DNA from: Monarcha castaneiventris obscurior | Taxonomy: Eukaryota; Chordata; Aves; Passeriformes; Monarchidae | Reading direction: 5' to 3' | NCBI GenBank assembly: GCA_026261815.1 | Contig: JAMPIT010000575.1 | Coordinates: 40,277,501 to 40,341,500, forward strand | Length of the DNA stretch: 64,000 nt | Part shown: positions 15,001 through 27,856 of the stretch, piece after piece | Numbering within the stretch: position 1 is the first letter of the stretch | How the letters are laid out: every line of letters begins with the position of its first letter | Position numbers and translations under genes: made by a program | The notes under the pieces: model-generated | What the model saw: the letters and a program-made list of their open reading frames with translations, nothing else | What the model was told of the DNA's origin: nothing | The model's database searches: none

Positions 15001-17826
15001 AAAGCACTGTTTCGGATGCTGACAACTTCACATTACTGTAGTCTCAGCACTTAGCAGAAATTCAGCTGTAGGCATTAAAAATATCATTTTTAAAATGCCA
15101 GACATCCTCTTCTGCATTGCAACCTATTTTAAGAGGTGTGATTTTCCCCCAAATGAACTCCTCATCCTGTAAGTTTCCGTGAAATTTTATTCAACCTCAA
15201 ACTGATTCATAGAAGAGAGCACAAAAATTAAAATGTGAGTGGATTTATTTGCCATTAACCTTTTTGTTTCTCCACAAATTCTGGCTAGTTGCATTTTCCC
15301 AGTGGTAAACACTGAATTACACAATTCCTGCTCCTCTTTAACTCTTAAATTTTTGGGGTTTTTTCTGTTACCTAATCACTAGTGCCAGGATCAGCAGGGG
15401 GTGGTGATGTGAAGAGATTATAAAAACACATTTTTTGGCCCTCTTTCTTTTGGCTGTATCAGTTCCCTCAGTCTGCATTACAACAGTGCCCTCCTCACAG
15501 CTGGAGGGGAGGCTTGCCATAACACAAGAGTGGAACAAGCAGCTGAGGGCAGGAATATTTTGTAATGCAGTGTAACTGACCATACTGATTTTAAAATCTA
15601 TTTTAATTACTTCCTTATAAAAACCGCATGGGAAAACAAGTCCACTCCTGCCATTATATGTTAGGCCCACACAGTATATCTGGCAAGAGAAGAGATTTTG
15701 CAGTCAAAATTGTACATTCATTTTAAATTTTCTACTTCGACTTTCTCACTGATCTTCCTCAATATGCTTCTCCTACTTTTCTCTTCCCAATTAATCTCAT
15801 ATAACGGAAAATAAATTTTTTTCACCCCAAACTCTGTACTCATTCACATTTTAGGACATCATTTCAAGTAATTTGTCTGTAAAAAATTTTCTTCTTATTT
15901 TCTCTCAGATAAAAAGTTTAAAAATTTGAGAAATAATCAGATTTTTCCGGACCTTAATTTCATTTTTCATAGAGGATTTAAAAACTGGCCTGTAAGCTTG
16001 CATATTTATTGCCAATTTAAATTTGTAAAACACTTTGACATCCTTGAATAAACAGGTGCAGAAATGCAGCATAAAATAAATCAAGGATTGGATGGTGATT
16101 TTAAAGTCTCAGAAGCACTGTATAAAGCTCTGGCACAACACCCATAAAGACTACTGAACACTAAAATGCATCCTTCTCCCAGTCACCCCAAAACTCTTCA
16201 CTGGACAGATTAAAAAATAGGCAGACACCTGTTTTTTCGTAAGACTAAAGTTGCATTTATAAGAAGAAGAAAAGTACTTGTTATTTTTGAAATCTGGTTA
16301 AATTTTCTAATTAAAATAAACTGTGATTATGGAATGAAGTTTTCTCTGCATACATATATATCAGGGTTATGTTAAGACATATTTGTTAAAAAAAGACCCA
16401 AAAATGGTACATTGAGTCAGAGGTTGTACATTCAGTTAAATGCTTCAATTTTAAAAGGTATTGATAGGATTTTATAACAAGTGTTATGATTTTATGGAGA
16501 GTGGCCCTTGCTAATGAGCCAAGGGAATTCTCTATGATAAAGTAAGGAATACACAGAAATAGAAGTCAAAAAGTGATGAACAGTATTTCTCTCAATCATG
16601 CTTTTAGCCCTGTTACAGCTACGTGTACCTATTGCTTCGCTACTTTATTCTCAAAGGGTTGGGAATCTGAGTCATTGCCTTCACTGACGGCAAGCCCAAG
16701 CTTGAAAAATGTGACTCTAAAGGCCATTTAGGCTACGAGGAGAAAATTTAGAGTAGAAATACCTCAACTAATGGAAAAAGGTTGTTCTGACCTATTGGTC
16801 ATACCACTGTGATTTGCAAGTTTTTAGTTTCGGAAGAAAACCTGTGCCACGATTGTGTTACCAAGACAGACACAGACAAAGGATAGAGAACAGCAGTTCT
16901 GAAGAGGACAAGTCTGCAGCCAAGCTTGGGGCAGCTTTGCTTCAGTGTAAAAATGTGCATAGTCTTTTCTGGACACTGGTTCATTATGAGCTCAAATTCA
17001 ACAAATAAATGTGACACTCTATATGCTTTGGGACAAATAGTAGAATTTACTGAAAAGCAAAATAATGAAAATAAGTAAATATAAATAGGAACAGTTTATT
17101 TCCTCTTTAAAACTGCACGGTTTTATGGTATCACTGGCTATCTTTTATAACTCTTTTGTTACACACTTAACTGTCTCATCTTCCAGAATCATATTAATGT
17201 CATTTTCAAAGGAAACAATTGCTTCTCAGAGTGCTTCTTTTGCATATATTGAAACACTCAAAAAGAGAACAGCAGCTATACAATGCAATTGAATTACATT
17301 TTTAGGACAACAGAAAACAAATAAACAGGAACTCCCAAAGCCTGTTTCTTTCTGCAGATTTTTGTGGGACCCTTTGTTATAACTGCAGAAAGAAGGTATT
17401 CAGAAGAGCAGAGCACATGTAGAGAAATTTCATGCATTTCCTTGACTGTAATGAGAAGAATAAGGAAGTGGAGGTTTTTGTCTTGGATTTCACAGTGGGG
17501 CTGGGTCAATCTCTCTGTTTTCCTCTACCGAAAAGGAAATGAGTGATTCTTCTTCTAATATGTTTCCAACTTCTGACAAATGTCTGGTCTGGGACTCTGA
17601 AGCAGACTATTCCCTGATTAGGAATGATAGACACCTCGTTCTCTTTCTTTATAATCCATGCACAGGATGTAAGTTAGAAGCAGTTAGTCACCTGTCATGC
17701 CTTTTCATATCTTCTTACGTCTTTGATTGGTGACCTGTCAAATGCCAGCTAGATTCAAAGATTTATTTTTAAACTCAATTCCCCATGTTTAAGTACATTA
17801 TCAATTATCTGTCATTTGAAGCAGAG

Positions 17827-17866
17827 GCTTTGGTATGAGAGATCTGGAATTCTCTTCATACCAAGC
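17827..17866. repeat. Short imperfect inverted repeat
   Basis: The left arm GCTTTGGTATGAGA and right arm TCTTCATACCAAGC are near-complementary, with a GAGA/TCTC inner pairing and a loop of about 10-12 bases. It could form a hairpin in DNA or RNA. At about 40 bases it is shorter than a usual microRNA precursor, and no function is claimed. Confidence 0.6.
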
Positions 17867-17936
17867 AGAATTTTACATCCCTTTAACAATGATGGCCTTT
17901 TAGCTACTTATTCACTCTGATTTGGAAAAACAGCAA

Positions 17937-17985
17937 ACAGCAACAACAAAAACAAACAAAAAAACCCAAATCAACATTTAGTTTC
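17937..17985. repeat. A/C-rich low-complexity tract
   Basis: Nearly pure A and C on the + strand, with CAACAACAAA and AAACAAACAAA motifs, inside the 6.9-kb intron. It resembles the other A/C-rich tracts in the window near 28.0, 50.8 and 53.9 kb. Confidence 0.8.
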
Positions 17986-18930
17986 CTTAAATTAATTAAT
18001 TTCATCTATCATCCGCTATATTGTACGAAGTGATATGGCTGCAGTATGAAAACCCAAAAGCTGGCTGTTAAGCATACATTTTTATTTCTGCATATCAATT
18101 CTCAGTTTCTCATTGAGTCATATAATGTTTTCCATATTATAAGATCCTACAAATAGCTATCTGACTGCCACATTAAAGTTCTACTTCTCTGCAAAAAATA
18201 TTCCTTGTTTTTTGATGGATTAGGTAGTGAAATTTAGGTACTAGTGATCACATATACAGCTATCAACAGTCTGCCTTTAAAAAAAGACTGTTTTAAGATT
18301 GACTTACTGTGTAATTTATGTTCCTGGTGAATGCTGGAAATCCCATGGGTTCTGTACTTAAAAATGTTAAAAGCATTTTCTCCCTTGAAATATGAATTAA
18401 ACTTAAGACACTTTAAAGAAATCTGTGCAAATACCTTACCAAATTCCCAGTCATTCCTAGCTAAATAAATAATGATTTCCTAGTAGACTGAGAAAACTAC
18501 ATGAAGCAGAGTCTATGACAACTAACCTCCTTACTACAATTTTTAAAACTTAGGTCTTGTAAATTACTAAATGTTCTATTGTGACTACCAAAAATTTGTC
18601 TTAAATTCAGGAATAATGAATCTAATAGCATATATTACTGCAATTTAAGCCATTTGACTTTATTAAATCAGGTAGGTTTCTATTCTTGGCCATGTTACTG
18701 CTCACTATCTGGTACCATTACAGCATTTCCTTTAAAGTTTTGGAGTTTGGTTAATTTTATTACTCTCTTTTTTGATTTCGGCCTTTTGTTTTTAATGTGC
18801 TTTGTTCTGAGAATAAGATGAGTCCTGTAAAGGCCATTAATTTAAGCTTTTAAATTGATTAGGTCTTTGCACATCAGCTAGAGACTTACCAGCTTATACA
18901 TTTTGACCCTATGGCAATTTTTTCTTGCAG

Positions 18931-19067
18931 CCTACCCACACTGGGTGGAGAAACTTAATGATACACAGTTAGACAGTGGAGATCAGCTTCGGTGGGAATG
19001 CAAGGCCACAGGAAAGCCAAGGCCTACATATCGCTGGCTGAAAAATGGAGCTCCTCTCTGGCCACAG
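18931..19067 (+). CDS. CNTN6: CNTN6 coding exon: N-terminal half of Ig domain 4
   Basis: This 137-base exon has acceptor TTTTCTTGCAG and donor CAG|GTACAC. Two bases join the A left by the previous exon to make a Thr codon, then 45 codons run from [16 protein letters not shown] to NGAPLWPQ, ending in phase 0. It carries the first Ig4 cysteine in RWEC and the core Trp in YRWLKNG. LNDTQ is a potential N-glycosylation site. This exon is the best paralogue marker, since [13 protein letters not shown] and [19 protein letters not shown] fit CNTN6 rather than CNTN3, CNTN4 or CNTN5. Ig4 contacts Ig1 in the contactin horseshoe. The donor is weak after +3, and an unspliced reading frame continues into the intron only to 19118. 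The sequence is intact with no in-frame stop. Confidence 0.95.
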
Positions 19068-20598
19068 GTACACCAGATAAGGAATCATCGCTATGTTGGA
19101 TGCTTCTCACTCAGATAAAGCCAGTTAAAGAAAGTACTGAAAAGTACTTCAGAAATAACTGTTTGGTTAGCGAAAAAAGTGTGTTGACCATCACATTTTC
19201 AATCCAATTTATTCTCTGTCTGTAATAGAACTCGTCATGAAGACCATTAAAATGGTCCACATAAGACTCCTAGACTGTAAAGTGTTTAACTACAGTCGCC
19301 TGACATATTTTAGAATTAGACATAAATAAAATTCTCATTTTCTTTTAAAAGACCACTGATGGCATGGTCTGCCTTTAATTTCTCTTTATTCATAATTTCC
19401 CTTTGTTCTGTTTCTCTCACTTTATCATCAAAGCATCCTCCCACATCATGTGGGGGTTTTTTGCCTAATACCTTTCAATTTTTATAGTCTCAAATTATTT
19501 ACAGTAAAGAAAAGTTTTGTAAATTTATTTAATCTATTTTTCCAGATTAAAATAAATATTTTGATTCTGGGAGAAAATGTCTATATTTGCAAATGAATTC
19601 ACAGAGTGGATTTATGAATATAAAAAATGTAATGTCTTTCTTTTCAGCAAATGTCATTTCGATTTGTGAACATCAACCAATTATGCAAACATAAAAAACA
19701 GTTTACTTTTGAAGCTGTGAGGCATTGAAAATAAGGTTACTCTATTTCATTTCTTCCTTTTTAGATGGAGCTGTAAGTGCTGAAATTGAAGCAATTTAAA
19801 TATCTCTACTTTTTGGTTCTCTGATTTTCCAAACTATTAGTTTCTTAAGGCTCTGAAATTTCAAATTAAATTCTACTTTGAGCTGGGTAGGGGCTTACAA
19901 CAAAGTGAATTTTTTATCAGTTTCCTCTGCATTCCCAAACAATTTATGCCTTATCAATTTTAACTTACAACTGTTATAATGAAACTTAGAGTTGTTTTAT
20001 AGCAGTTCAAATTATTCATAATATAGCTCCATGAAATACTCATTTCCATAAACAGCTATTGATGGCCCTTCTCTTCCAGTTGTGGTAATTATTTTCTACT
20101 AGTGAGCCTTTCAAATAAGAAATTTGTACTAATGATGAAAGAAATTGCACTCTTTCATTCTTACTTAGACAAGCAATCTTTCATATCTACTTTTATGAAA
20201 ATAGCACTATGACTGAGACCGAACATTTGCTACATATTTGAACAGCATCAGATATATTACACCCACAAATGACTTCTTGCCTCATTAAAGTTCCTATGAT
20301 GAGCTGCCTTTAAAAATCATGTAAGGGTAACAGCAAACAAACAAGCAAACAGAAAAAAAAAAAACTTTGAATATAATGAATGTGCTCTGAAAATATTTAA
20401 TGTCAAATAATTTTGGACTAGTTATTCTTGTAATTTCTTGTATAAGAAGGAAAAGGAAAGCCCAAGGAAATTTTTTGGTCAGTTTTATTTTAGGTCCTTT
20501 TTTGTCGCTTCACCTTAAACTAATAGCATAGCAATTTTCCAGTGCCTCTTTGCTTTTATAGAATGATTTTTAATTTTTTTTTTTTAATTCTATTACAG
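19068..20598 (+). other. CNTN6: CNTN6 intron, 1.5 kb
   Basis: A phase-0 intron splitting Ig4 in the middle, from GTACAC to a T-rich acceptor ending ATTACAG. It is AT-rich and without coding sequence. A perfect 7-bp inverted repeat with a one-base centre (CCCACAT C ATGTGGG) lies at 19440-19454, followed by a T run. An A/C-rich tract lies near 20330-20365. Confidence 0.85.
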
Positions 20599-20728
20599 AG
20601 CAGGATTGAGATGATTAATGGTGTTCTGATGATCCACAGTGTGAATGTCTCAGATGCTGGAATGTATCAGTGTTTAGCAGAAAATAAGTATGGTACAATT
20701 TATGCCAGTGCCGAGCTGAAGATTTTAG
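20599..20728 (+). CDS. CNTN6: CNTN6 coding exon: C-terminal half of Ig domain 4
   Basis: This 130-base exon follows a long pyrimidine tract ending in CAG and has a consensus donor GTGAGT. It starts in phase 0 with [16 protein letters not shown], gives 43 codons and leaves one base. It holds the second Ig4 cysteine in the motif [15 protein letters not shown], which is strongly conserved in contactins, followed by the last strand [18 protein letters not shown] contains a potential N-glycosylation site (NVS). With the preceding exon it makes exactly one Ig domain of 267 coding bases, bounded by phase-1 introns on both sides. The frame is intact. Confidence 0.94.
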
Positions 20729-22800
20729 GTGAGTACTGGAAAAGGATGAGCTGTTCCTTTTTCCCCTTTTAAGAATTAAATTTTTTCTCTAGACTGTTGT
20801 GACAAAGAGCAGCTTCTGCCAGTCCAAATAGCAAGGCAGATAAAGGTAGTTTCTTTTTATTCTTGTTATTTATGTATGGGTGAGTCCTTTGTTGCCCCAG
20901 AGAGCATAGGGCCTTCTGTTAACCAAAAATTTTCATTCATAAATGACTGGCTCAGTTACATTTTGTGATTATTTCTCATATAAGGCTGTTTCAGTTCAAA
21001 TAAATGGAAAAATATTTTTTCACTGCCTCAAACATATGTGCAGGAGATGAAACTTAGAAGAAGTAAACATATTTTTGTCTCTTTTAAAATTAAATTATTA
21101 TTTTTACTTTGGCCATTTTTCAAAGATAGTTATGCATGATCTTAGTTTCAAAAAACTTACAAAATCACCAAAACTGGTTGAATAATAGAAATTATATACT
21201 TGGGTGAATATCATCTAGAGAAAAGCAAATATACTACATAGTGTTACCTGGAAATACAATAAAAATGTCATTATCCAAAATCTGAAGCAGGCAGTTGATG
21301 AAGAAAAACTTGAAGAACTTTTCAACACTCTAATTTTCCTTGAAGCAAACTGTAGCAGTGTGCAATGGTTCAATAGTGATAAGAACCCTTCCAGAAGATT
21401 AAGTGAGACAGATTTGTAAGATTCATATCACCTTTATTAGCATATGAGGTAGCTGGAAGACAGGTGTCCACCAACGTCATTTAATGGTCATATCAGAGAT
21501 TAGACCTGCACCTGATATAATACACTATATTTCAGCCAACATTTGTATCTTTTGGCAAATAAGATTTCTAGTACATTTCAGCAATTTCTTAGCTGGCCAA
21601 CTTTAAAATTTCACTGATAAGTCTTAAAAACATTTCTTTATAGCAATAAAGTTAACAGCCAAGGTCAGTGATTGTTCCCTTTCCATCACATTTTTTTGGT
21701 CATTTGTAATTCAGTCAGAAAAGAGATCCCTATTGGCTACAGTGTTCTTTTGCTCTGTTTTTGTATCTGTTATAAAATAGGTATACCTACTATGTCAGGT
21801 AGCTGCACACTTTCTTTGATGTTCTTTAATACCAGAAGTAGGCACTGTATATTGCTGCAGTAAAATTAGCTTTTCATTTTCTCATTTGTAAGATTGTACC
21901 CCTGTTAAATTTTAACCATAATATTGTATTAAAGAAGCAGTTGTGTTTAATTTGCTGCCTTACTAAAGGGAAAAGAACAGAATAAATTGTCCATATAAAT
22001 GTCTCTGGTATGAGAATTAACCAAAATAATGGTAGGAAATTCCTACATATTTGAGGCAATGAAGTGTAATATGTCCCTGTAAGTGTAGCTGAGATAGGGG
22101 GCTTTGGCTTTGCAAAAGTAGTTCAAGAAAGCGCAGTCAAATGAGATTACTTGAGAACAATTGCCCTTTCTTGGAGTGAAATTACAGTAATTAGTGTCAT
22201 TTTGTAATGCATTACCTTCATTTTTGGTTTTAAACAATGGGACTTCCTGGAAAGTGAAATACTAAGAAAAAGACACAGTTAAATATTTTCTATTAAGAAG
22301 TTCTCATATTGAAATTCCCAGTATTCAGAAAAATATAAGAAGTGAAAGCAATAAAACTTCTCTAACAGGGATATTTTTTGTAAGCATTAACCCTAGAGAG
22401 TGCATTTTGGATAGTTTCAGAATTAAAACTTTGTTTCATTTTAAACTATTTACCTCTAACAAGTTTTTGACAAAAAAAAAAAAGGGAAAAGCGTTGCTAA
22501 AATATTTGTGTTATTTAATTTCTAAAGTCATTTAATTTCACAAGCAATCCTACTCTAATCTGCCGATGTGAAAGATTTCTCATTAATCCGTAGCTGGAGT
22601 AAGTTATAAACCTACCATATAACTCTGGCTGCTGATTTCAAATAGTTTGTAACATTTCAACTTTGACATAATAATTTCAAATAGAAAAATGGAGATTCTA
22701 TTCCCAAAACCAAATCTATTTTCCTAATCTTCTATTAGAATATAATGAAACAGGAGGCTCTGATTGTTCTCTGTAGAGTTAACTTATTTCTTTTTAACAG
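20729..22800 (+). other. CNTN6: CNTN6 intron, 2.1 kb
   Basis: A phase-1 intron from GTGAGT to TTCTTTTTAACAG. It is AT-rich noncoding sequence with an A12 run near 22472. I recognise no repeat family, exon or RNA gene in it. Confidence 0.85.
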
Positions 22801-22951
22801 CTTCACCTCCCATTTTCCCACTCAATCAAGTGAGGAAAACAATAATTGTTACCAAGGGCCAAGAAGTTGTCATTGAGTGCAAGCCACAAGCCTCTCCAAA
22901 GCCAACTATCACTTGGAAGAAAGGAGACAAAGTGTTAAGGGAGAATAAGAG
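22801..22951 (+). CDS. CNTN6: CNTN6 coding exon: N-terminal half of Ig domain 5
   Basis: This 151-base exon follows a strong pyrimidine-rich acceptor (TTCTTTTTAACAG). Two bases join the G left by the previous exon to give Ala, followed by [19 protein letters not shown], then [20 protein letters not shown] and KVLRENK, ending with two bases of an Arg codon. It holds the first Ig5 cysteine in VIECKP and the core Trp in TITW. The second cysteine must come from the next exon. The donor reads AG|GTCAGA, which is weak because +3 is a pyrimidine. Reading through meets a stop at 22974. The exon lacks damage and keeps the family spacing between Cys and Trp. The next exon, which should start by completing the Arg codon, was not found downstream. 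Confidence 0.93.
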
Positions 22952-24741
22952 GTCAGAAGTCTGTTTGGTAAACTAAATATTGTGTTTGCATGTTGGATTC
23001 TATGATATGATATGAAAATGCAGCAAGTGTCAACAACATGCTGAACGTTAGCCTGGGTATGGCATAATTATTTTGTCAAGCTGATTTGTTTGACAGTCAT
23101 GACTTTATAGTCTCCACAATATTGAAATTAAAAACCTTAACATTGTTCAAAGATGCAGAGAGATGAAAAAGTGTCATTATTTTGTGGTGTGGTGGTTTGT
23201 CTCTATTTTCTGCTATTCATTTCAAAAATCTTTCAATTATTCTGTGTAGGTACTACAAATTTAGTGTATAAGAGTATCAAAAGCATAGAAACCGAAGTAT
23301 TCAGGACCACATGAAATATAAAATGGGCTTTTTCATTTGAAAAAAATTTAATAAGGCAGATTTACAGCTTGATCACAATGGAAGTCTGTGTAAGAATAGC
23401 TTTAAAATGATTCAGAGAAGGAAAGTACAATTTCTTTATAGGATTTAATTATACTGGTAATTTCTGTACTCAGCAGCACATCTGTTTAACAGAATATGTT
23501 TGATTAAATAAGTTCTGTCCAGCTTTATATGGTAAAAGTAGTTTAAGCGCTACAGGTTAAATGCCAGAAGTAATTGCACTTTACAAGATTGCTTATCTGC
23601 AGACTAGAATAGTTTTGCCACTCTGCACATGGTCTTTAAGTACAAAGAGCAATCTTTTCCTCTTTTTGGTAATGTGGTATGTGAATGAGTCATTTAAAAT
23701 GACTTGCGAAGTATTAATCAGAAAGATAAAAGCAAGCCCCCTTTTGTTCAATTTTTTCAATACTGATGGAAGCAGTAGAGTGCATCTGTCCTCATTAGCT
23801 GCAAAAGCTATTTTGTTCAAGTGTGCTGTATTTTCATCTCATGACATTTGTTTTGTTCTGAGAAGGAAAAATGGGTAACTTCTTGTACCATATTGAATTT
23901 CTTTTTGAGGAGGAGAGAGCAAAACAACATTATATACAACATTTTACTAACAGGAGTGAGTTTTACAGTATACATTGACAATATGACAGATTTTTATTAC
24001 AAAGAAGCTGTAAATATCAAATATTGTGACACTGATGTCTCTGTGCTCTACCTACACAGTTAATACTTTTCACTACATGATCTTTTCCTCTCATCTCCAC
24101 AAAACTCACTATGGTTTCTCTCATCACCATGTGTAAATCAAATTTTAATCCAAGACCAGTAAAGCATTTCGGTAATTACTTCATGTCTGTCCAAACACAG
24201 CCTAACTCTGAAGTTAAATCTTATGAAAACAGATCTGGAGTTACATTTTTGGTATTTGTAGCTTTTGATACTTGCTTGCTTTGACAGAGCCTGGAATGGG
24301 AAATGATGAAACACGGAAAATGAAGAGCTGGTTGAATTATTTCAGATAATTGAAAGAAGAGGCTTGCATTCAACTTCATTTCTTAGTCAGCTGTTCAGAG
24401 ATTATTTTGTGTCATCCAAAGTAGTCACCCTGCATCTACTGTTTATAGAGAGGTGGGCGAGAGAGGAATTTCAGTTTCAAGGGAATTCAGTCCTGCCTCT
24501 ATACAGTATGTTTTAAACAACAATAATAGAGTCTGTTTGAAGAGAAGGTGAGGAAACCTACTGTGATTTGTGAAAAGAAGTGTAAATCAATGAAGAAAGT
24601 ATGTGTGTTTCCATGTTTTGGGCACTCTGCACAACCTTTGCAAGGAACTCAAACATTTTAGGAAGGAATAAGCTGACACTGTAAACATATCAATATACTT
24701 TAAAAACGGGCTTTCTTCATAGAGTGTTGATAAAATCCCAG

Positions 24742-24757
24742 AAAAAAAAAAAAAAAA
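24742..24757. repeat. Poly(A) run
   Basis: An uninterrupted run of about 16 A on the + strand. I found no adjoining retroposed sequence or flanking duplication, so it is listed only as a homopolymer. Confidence 0.85.
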
Positions 24758-27700
24758 TTCTGCTTAAGTAATAAAGAAGGGCAAGGATAGAACAGCAGGA
24801 TATATTTTCTTGTTTTCTGCCACAGCATTATTTTCTCTTCTAAAGTGCTTGTATCAAGTGCACATTATGTATTAGTTTTGCAAAATCTTCCAGCCCAGAG
24901 AAGGAATTTGATCCTTTTAGCAACATCAATAAAAAGGAGACCTTCCCCTCTACAGCAAAGAAATTTCACTTGAACAGTGGGTCTGCTATTATCTATTTCA
25001 TGTCTTCCAAACTGTGCTGCCCCCTTAGGTGTTTTTTATACCACCAAAAGCTGGTTGACAGAAATACCTCCAGCAATGTTTCCATAGGTAACTGGAGAGA
25101 AGGCTGATTGTTCCTGTGGGACTCATGGCTGGGTACAGTTCTCACCGCAGTCAGACCTTGACTCAAGCTCCTGGAATTTAATGCAGTCTGAAAGCCTCAA
25201 ATGTTTCAACTGAAAAGCCATGCACTTGGCAACATAACTGTGGAAAGCCTTCCTTAGCTCCATTTCTCAGTCTCTTTAGCTTTCAACAAATTATCCAATT
25301 CAAGGCCTTCATATTCACAGTCTAGGTAGGATAGGCTTGATCCCCAGAAATCATTTGAGCAGCCAGGTAATTTGATTCCTCTTGGAAAGCGTCTGCATAT
25401 TGTAACAGGTTTTTCAAATTGAGTTCCAAATAAGTGGCAAGTCCAAGAAATAGGTCAAAAAAAAAGTAGGATATTCACAGTTATTTGCAGACAAAAAATA
25501 ATGGCTCCAAATTTTACAATCTCAAGATATATTAAATCTGACAAAATTACTCCTATAGAAAGATATTTATTTAATAAAGATTCTGAAGTCTTTACAATTC
25601 ATTGTATTAACCAAAGATCAAGAACTGATGCAAAAGAAATGAAATAAAATATATGATATCAGAGATCTTCTGTGCAGAAGACTAGAACTTCCAAAGATCA
25701 AGACATAGTCTGTGAAGCTTACTGAAACAAGACATTTAATGATCAGCCTTAGAAAGGAATTCAAGTCTCTTTCATATATCATTATCTCAGTGAGTCATTA
25801 ATACATTCAATCAAAGATAATTTCATCAGCATTTTTACCTAGTCGTTAAAAGAAGGGAATTGTTATATTTTGGAATTAGAATGCACATGAGCACAACACC
25901 AATGTCAGTGGTGTAGATAGAGAAACATATTTAAATTGCATAATTTCATTAGTCACCTCACAGTAATTAAAATTTGTAACTATCTTTACTAACCACTTTT
26001 CCCTACTCTGTTGTCTCATAGGCTGGTAGATGATTGTGTCTCATTTATGGCAGGCTGTGATAATGTATACTCTGGTTAGTGATTTGAACAGTATTTTCAT
26101 CCAAAAGAATTTGTAAAGAACCTTGGAATCTTTTAGTTCATTAGTTTTGGTTTTATAGGAAAGGGGATTATATTGGGATCAAAGTCTGAAAAAAAAGTTC
26201 CTGCTGTGATTTTTAGTGAACAGTTTGGTTGGAACTTTGCTTTAGAACCTACGTAGGTGGAATTAGGCCCTCGGGCAAGATTTCAGTGATCAAAAGATAT
26301 TTTTGTAAAGTTTCTGAAATATTTCAATCAGATACTTACTGAAATGTAATCAAACCATCACTTACTAATTTTGCATCAGCTTCTAAACAAGACCAAGACC
26401 CAGCCCATTCAGACCACAAAGCCAGTCAGAAGCCTGTTTATAATTAAACATTTCTTAACTTACTAATCAAACTAAAAGAAGCAACAAAGTGATGTTTTGT
26501 AGGCGTAGTAAATGTTATAATGCACACTGGAATAGACTGGAATCTGGAGTGAGTTGCATCAATATAAATAGAGTTTTACTAACAAAGTCAATGATTAAAT
26601 TCAGGAAAAACATTTTTTAAAATTTTTTCAGTTCCTGTGTTCAGGCATCAGGTATTTTAAAATGATTTACAACTGCATAAATTTTCGTGAACCATTACTC
26701 CATGAGCTGTAATAACTTATTCCCCATTTTCTTAAAGTCACCTACCTTTCTTGTCTAGATTGCCTTGTAGTGCTGACTACAATTGTTTAAATAGATACAT
26801 CCGAGGAGTCAAAAGTATTGAAAAGCCTTATAAGCCCTTCTTCATCTGTTTTTGTGTTTGCTCCTACAACTAAAATATTCTCTTCATTAAACTTACATTA
26901 CATTTTTACTCTAGGTCATTATTTCCATTACATATCCATTAATTATAGTTAAAATAAAATAATTTGAAAGCACTCTACCAGCGAAAATGTTCTCTTTAGT
27001 CACTACTTTTTCTTCTTTATTAAGACCACCAAGTAATAAAAATAATAATAAAAATTTAAAAAACACAAAGAATGTGTAACTGAGGAAGAAAGCACAGCTT
27101 AACCAACAAATGGGCAACTGAGGGACCTGAACTTTTGTAGCCCCAATTTTATGCTGCTTTATTTTGCTTTTGTTCTTTTCTCTTTGAAGCCTCTCAAATT
27201 ATAATGCTTTTTAAATATTTTTTTGTTTCATACCTTAATTTGTGTGCAGATTAATATTTAATCTAAAAAAAAATCAAAATAAAGTGATGACCTAATACCT
27301 ATGTATTCATTGGTAATGTAGTTCTGTGCTTATTGACTTCTTACTTTCCATATGGCACAGTGGCACAGTCTAAGCATTCTCCTTCACCTCACAGAACAAG
27401 CTGTGCAGAAAAACAAGAGCAGTCTCTGAGGGTCAGATTCACCATAGATCACCAAAAGCAGAACAGTGCCAGTCTCTCTGGGGCCACTGTGTAATTGCTC
27501 ATATTGATCCACCTAGGTCCCAGATTAACTTTTGCTGAAGACCTAAATACACTAAGCATTTCTGTGGGGAAAATAAATGGTAGCAAAACTCCACCTGCCA
27601 CTTCAAATCAACCACTTTTCCTACGGAGCAATTTGTGTCCTGTGTTCCACTTCTGCTTGAAGGAGCTCTGGATGTAAGATGAGAAAACTTTTGGTAGGTT

Positions 27701-27856
27701 AGGCAGCAGAGGGAATTTTAGGTATTTTGAAAGTAATAGGCTGTGTTTGGCCACGACACAAGCTTCAACATCCCTATTCTTGCAATGCACAGTCACAGTG
27801 GTAATTTTATTGATTGCAAGTGGGCAAAAATTTTCCTTTTTTTTCTGAATGATATC

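Larger units (their letters stand above)
12031..18930 (+). other. CNTN6: CNTN6 intron, 6.9 kb
   Basis: A complete phase-1 intron from GTAAGT to CTTGCAG. I see no coding exon, RNA gene or clear transposon in it. A stretch around 14240-15060 has more GC and CpG than its surroundings and could be an old, unrecognised repeat. Short ORFs in it (for example 14262-14450 on + and 15368-15670 on -) show no domain. An A/C-rich tract lies at 17937-17985 and an imperfect stem-loop at 17827-17866. Confidence 0.8.

Noticed and set aside
15368..15670. 100-codon ORF on -
   Set aside because: No recognisable family, and it lies in an intron with slightly raised GC. Probably chance or an old repeat.
19440..19454. 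Hairpin followed by a T run, resembling a bacterial terminator
   Set aside because: The context is a vertebrate intron between two coding exons, where rho-independent termination does not apply. The arms are only 7 bp.
11849..22951. Assignment of the exons to CNTN3, CNTN4 or CNTN5 instead of CNTN6
   Set aside because: Ig4 wording in the exon at 18931-19067 ([24 protein letters not shown]) and Ig5 [12 protein letters not shown] fit CNTN6. The CNTN3/CNTN4 equivalents differ in these positions as I know them. A formal alignment would settle it.
23561..23878. 105-codon ORF on +, with another ORF on - in the same place
   Set aside because: Both frames show AT-driven composition and no domain, and no splice context links either to CNTN6. 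It lies shortly after the Ig5 exon but lacks the expected Ig5 Cys motif.
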